Below, one piece after another: positions 6,315-8,617 of a stretch of DNA of 8,617 nt. The stretch's first letter is position 1. The number at the start of each line of letters is the position of its first letter. The DNA is taken from contig DYNR01000091.1 in assembly GCA_020720945.1 (NCBI GenBank), positions 1 to 8,617 of the forward strand, in the 5' to 3' direction. Position numbers and translations under genes: made by a program. Under the pieces are notes generated by a model, which searched no databases, was not told the origin of the DNA, and worked only from the letters and a program-made list of their open reading frames with translations. The stretch comes from Chthoniobacter flavus. Lineage in GTDB: Bacteria > Verrucomicrobiota > Verrucomicrobiia > Chthoniobacterales > DYNR01.

Positions 6315-7422
6315 AAGCACTGAAAATCGATCCAGAAAATCGGCTGAAATACCATTGGCAGAACAGGTTGCCACCGAGGAGCCAGAGGGTGGCGCCGAGG
6401 GCCAAGAAAGGGCCGAAAGGCAACAGGTTCCCCGTTTTTCCTCGCGAGAGAAGGATGCCCACCATGCCGACAACGCTACCGATGATCGAGGAAGCAAAGA
6501 CGGTAAAAAGGACGGCCTGCCAGCCGAGGAATGCACCGATCATCGCCAAAAATTTTACATCGCCGAAGCCCATCGCCTCGCGCGGGATCGTGAGAGAAGT
6601 GGCGGTGCCGCGAAACTCTTCCAAATCATCGAGAGCTTTTTCCGAGCCGTCCGGGAGGAAGAGGGTATCGTAGCGGAATTGCAGCGTTCCCGAGACCGGA
6701 GGGTGGCCGGGGATTTCCGCGGTTTGGCAGTCCAGCAAAAGGCGGTCTGAAGCGCGGCTGAAGACTTCTTCCCATGGGAGCAATTCTTCGCCGAAGTCCA
6801 GTTCCGCCGTTTCTCCGAGGCGGCGCCAGACAAAGTTGCGGGGGGTATCGAAGGTGTGCCGTTTTTTTCCGAAAGCCAGTTTGCCCGCTTCTACGACGAC
6901 CCAGAGGAGCAGGAAGCCTGAGGCTGCGCCGAGGAGGGAGAGACCCAAGCCGAGGAGATGGTTTCCGGTTCCCATCAAAGAAGGGAAGGCGAGACAAAGC
7001 AAGAGGGCGGCGAGAGTTCCGCCCAGGGTGATTTCGTCCGGGATGATCAGGTGGTCGATGTCGATGAACGAAGCGACGAGGAGGAGGGAAAGCAGGAGCC
7101 AGTAGAAAGCAACCGCCAGGGAGGGGTGGGCAACCCATGCGGCGGCGAAGAGGGAGGCGGTGAGGGCTTCGACTAGCGGGTAGCGGAAGGAGAAGGGGGC
7201 GGAGCAGTTTGCGCAGCGACCCCGCAGCCAGAAGTAGCTGAGGATGGGGATGTTGTGATACCATGCCACCGTCGTTTTGCATTGTGGGCAAAACGAGCGG
7301 CGGGGGTTCGACAAAGAAATGCCTGCGGGGATGCGGTAGATGCAGACATTCAAAAAAGAGCCGAGTACCGCACCCAAGAGGAAGGCGAAGCACGGAGGCA
7401 GCCACGCCGGCGAGACGGTCAT
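6304..7422 (-). CDS. pilD: Prepilin peptidase / N-methyltransferase with large internal insert
   Basis: PilD/GspO is an inner-membrane aspartic protease that cleaves leader peptides from type IV prepilins or type II secretion pseudopilins; the bifunctional form also methylates the new N-terminus. The N-terminal GSFLNVCIYRIP motif (21-32) and the zinc-type pair C45xxC48 and C70xxC73 mark the methyltransferase-type N-terminal domain. The protease signature is present: FIDIDHLIIPDEIT (119-132), with the first catalytic Asp at D121 or D123, and GFGDVK (285-290) with D288. Several hydrophobic helices surround these. At 372 residues it exceeds the usual 250-290. The excess is a soluble, charged stretch at about 181-280, inserted between the middle helices and GFGDVK. 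The ATG at 7422 overlaps the gmhA stop as ATGA. No pilin or secretion gene lies in the window, so the substrate is unknown. Confidence 0.94.
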   Translation of the reverse strand: MTVSPAWLPPCFAFLLGAVLGSFLNVCIYRIPAGISLSNPRRSFCPQCKTTVAWYHNIPILSYFWLRGRCANCSAPFSFRYPLVEALTASLFAAAWVAHPSLAVAFYWLLLSLLLVASFIDIDHLIIPDEITLGGTLAALLLCLAFPSLMGTGNHLLGLGLSLLGAASGFLLLWVVVEAGKLAFGKKRHTFDTPRNFVWRRLGETAELDFGEELLPWEEVFSRASDRLLLDCQTAEIPGHPPVSGTLQFRYDTLFLPDGSEKALDDLEEFRGTATSLTIPREAMGFGDVKFLAMIGAFLGWQAVLFTVFASSIIGSVVGMVGILLSRGKTGNLLPFGPFLALGATLWLLGGNLFCQWYFSRFSGSIFSAYVR

Positions 7423-7988
7423 TCGCGGGGTAAACGGGTTTCCAGCTCTTCGCAAAGGACATGGAGGAGGAACCCGTGGACTTCTTGGATGCGAGCTGTG
7501 GTGGAGCATTCCGGGACGAGGATTTCGACATCCGCAATGCCCAGAGAAAAGCCGCCGCCTTTTCCGCTTAACAAGATCGTTTTCATTTCGCGTTTGCGTC
7601 CCATTTCCATGGCATCGAGGACATTGCGGGATTTGCCGCTGGTGGTTACGCCGATGAGGACATCGCCTTTTTTCCCGAAGGCATCGACTTGGCGGGAGAA
7701 AATATCGCGGAAGTCGTAATCGTTTCCGATGGCGGTGAGGAGACCGCCGTCCACGCCGAGGGCGAGGGCGGGGTAGGGTCGGCGGTCTTCTTTGAAGCGG
7801 CAGGTGAATTCGGTGGCGAAGTGGGCGGAGTCCGCCGCGCTGCCGCCGTTGCCGCAGATGAGGATTTTTCCGCCGTTTTTCAGGCTTGATTCCAAGAGGT
7901 CGGCGGCTTTGCCGAGGTTGGCGGAAAGGGGGGAAATGAGGGCGAGGAGGTCGCGGAGTTCCTTGAGAGAAGAGTCAAAGGTTGTCAT
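7419..7988 (-). CDS. gmhA: D-sedoheptulose-7-phosphate isomerase (SIS domain)
   Basis: GmhA converts sedoheptulose-7-phosphate to D-glycero-D-manno-heptose-7-phosphate, the first step toward ADP-heptose for the LPS inner core. The 189-residue length fits the family. A SIS-fold phosphate-sugar signature, CGNGGSAADSAHFATEF, spans 45-61. GNDYDFRDIFSRQV is at 88-101 and TTSGKSRNVLDAM at 115-127. The residues corresponding to the known metal/active site are present: H56 and E60 in the first motif, and Q168 and H176 in the C-terminal IQEVHGFLLH helix. These argue for GmhA rather than an unrelated SIS protein such as DiaA, although the two are similar. The ATG at 7988 overlaps the preceding gene's stop by 4 bp (ATGA), and the gene's own stop overlaps the prepilin peptidase start the same way. 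No other heptose gene is visible. Confidence 0.92.
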   Translation of the reverse strand: MTTFDSSLKELRDLLALISPLSANLGKAADLLESSLKNGGKILICGNGGSAADSAHFATEFTCRFKEDRRPYPALALGVDGGLLTAIGNDYDFRDIFSRQVDAFGKKGDVLIGVTTSGKSRNVLDAMEMGRKREMKTILLSGKGGGFSLGIADVEILVPECSTTARIQEVHGFLLHVLCEELETRLPRE

Positions 7989-8563
7989 AGAGCGGTCGAT
8001 GTGGGTGAGGTGATTTCGGGTTCCGTTTTTTCGGGTTGAGATTCCGGAGATGGAGACTGGGCGGGGGCGGAGAGTTGGAGTTCCGGGGTTTCTTCCAGGA
8101 GTTGGCGGAGGGTTTTCCAACCATCGGGATCCATTTGGATAAAAAGGTGGAGGTAGATGGCCACGCAATCGTGGGGGAATTTGGCGAGGAGGTTTTCGAC
8201 TCCTTTTTTGACGGTTTCGGGGGCGGGTTCCGAAGGCGTGTCTTCGATGAGTCCGGAGCCATCGTGGGAGATGCCGAGGTCTTCCAAGAATTGCAAGATG
8301 GCGGGGGTTTGGGTTTTGAGGACCCAAGTTTGCAGGATTTCGATTGCCAAGTCCTCGTTGCGTTTTTTTGCGAGGTTTTCCGCCATCCAGAGGTGGCGTT
8401 CGTGTTTTTGTTTTTTTTCTAGGAAGACGGGTCGGAGTTTTTTGCGGGAGGTCAGGTGGAGCATGGTCGCTTTGTAGGCGGCGCGCTCTTCGTCGTGCAA
8501 GTAGGTAAAAATGTCCGAAGCCCGTTGCGGGGCAAGCTTTTCAAAAATTTCCGTTGCTGTCAT
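7985..8563 (-). CDS. Uncharacterised, mainly helical, probably cytosolic protein
   Basis: I cannot assign a function. The 192-residue product has no signal peptide and no membrane helix. Residues 1-160 look almost entirely helical, with a very basic stretch at 40-68 (RKKLRPVFLEKKQKHERH and on). A second helical block at about 115-160 (LLAKFPHDCVAIYLHLF, then DPDGWKTLRQLL) faintly echoes residues 10-36. The last 28 residues form a Pro/Ser/Glu/Thr-rich, probably disordered tail. It resembles conserved hypothetical proteins I associate with Opitutae-like Verrucomicrobiota, a recollection that was not checked. The ATG at 8563 is preferred; a TTG at 8602 would add 13 residues of unlikely composition (PPTSDCCHTPPH). 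Its stop overlaps the gmhA start as ATGA, so translation of the two is probably coupled. It is the first gene in the visible operon. Confidence 0.8.
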   Translation of the reverse strand: MTATEIFEKLAPQRASDIFTYLHDEERAAYKATMLHLTSRKKLRPVFLEKKQKHERHLWMAENLAKKRNEDLAIEILQTWVLKTQTPAILQFLEDLGISHDGSGLIEDTPSEPAPETVKKGVENLLAKFPHDCVAIYLHLFIQMDPDGWKTLRQLLEETPELQLSAPAQSPSPESQPEKTEPEITSPTSTAL

Positions 8564-8572
8564 GTGAGGGGG

Positions 8573-8602
8573 AGTATGGCAACAATCGGAGGTAGGGGGC
8601 AA
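8573..8602 (-). promoter_or_regulatory. Possible sigma70-type promoter for the operon (weak)
   Basis: On the minus strand, TTGCCC (8597-8602) is followed after 18 bp by CATACT (8573-8578). These are partial matches to TTGACA and TATAAT. Transcription would begin about 7-8 bp downstream, only a couple of bases before the ATG at 8563, giving a nearly leaderless message. The match is weak, and chance cannot be excluded in 54 bp of upstream sequence. An operon start further right, outside the window, is equally possible. Confidence 0.2.
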
Positions 8603-8617
8603 GGAAAATCCGGGGGG

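Noticed and set aside
6315..6536. A longer ABC exporter start at 6536
   Set aside because: The added 74 residues are a Ser/Arg-rich out-of-frame reading of the prepilin peptidase. The ATG at 6314 gives a normal MsbA-like N-terminus.
7419..7988. DiaA or another SIS-domain protein instead of GmhA
   Set aside because: The H56, E60, Q168 and H176 set matches the GmhA metal/active site and the envelope gene context fits, although DiaA-like proteins are close relatives.

Overview
The window looks like an ordinary chromosomal segment of a Gram-negative bacterium. The best guess is Verrucomicrobiota, possibly Opitutae. This is inferred from the long-form IspH, the prepilin peptidase with a large inserted segment, and an unnamed first-gene family, all of which resemble verrucomicrobial proteins I know. 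No rRNA or other phylogenetic marker is present to prove it. The DNA is moderately GC-rich, and the plus strand is visibly rich in G and T.

All nine supported genes lie on the minus strand and are packed like one operon or two. In transcription order (right to left) they are: an uncharacterised helical protein (7985-8563), a GmhA-type sedoheptulose-7-phosphate isomerase (7419-7988), a prepilin peptidase (6304-7422), an MsbA-like ABC exporter (4455-6314), a mannose-1-phosphate guanylyltransferase (3332-4432), a small six-helix membrane protein (2784-3335), IspH (1542-2771), GpsA (463-1467) and a YecH-family small metal-binding protein (149-424). Three junctions are 4-bp ATGA overlaps and one is an 11-bp overlap. 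The other gaps are 12 to 74 bp.

The common theme is the cell envelope. GmhA starts heptose synthesis for the LPS core. The guanylyltransferase makes GDP-mannose for polysaccharide. The ABC protein could flip lipid A or another lipid. IspH supplies isoprenoid precursors, including those for undecaprenyl carriers, and GpsA makes glycerol-3-phosphate for phospholipids. The prepilin peptidase matures type IV pilins or type II secretion pseudopilins. Grouping them may simply coordinate envelope growth.

The left end (1-148) has no gene. It carries short direct repeats, a tandem GCAGATTG motif and a polypurine tract, and looks like repeat-laden intergenic DNA after the operon. I found no RNA gene, CRISPR array, transposase or convincing terminator. 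I see no clear new biological system. The points most worth a second look are the inverted strand composition with no recognisable Shine-Dalgarno sequences, the insert in the prepilin peptidase, the two uncharacterised translationally coupled proteins, and the repeats at the left edge.
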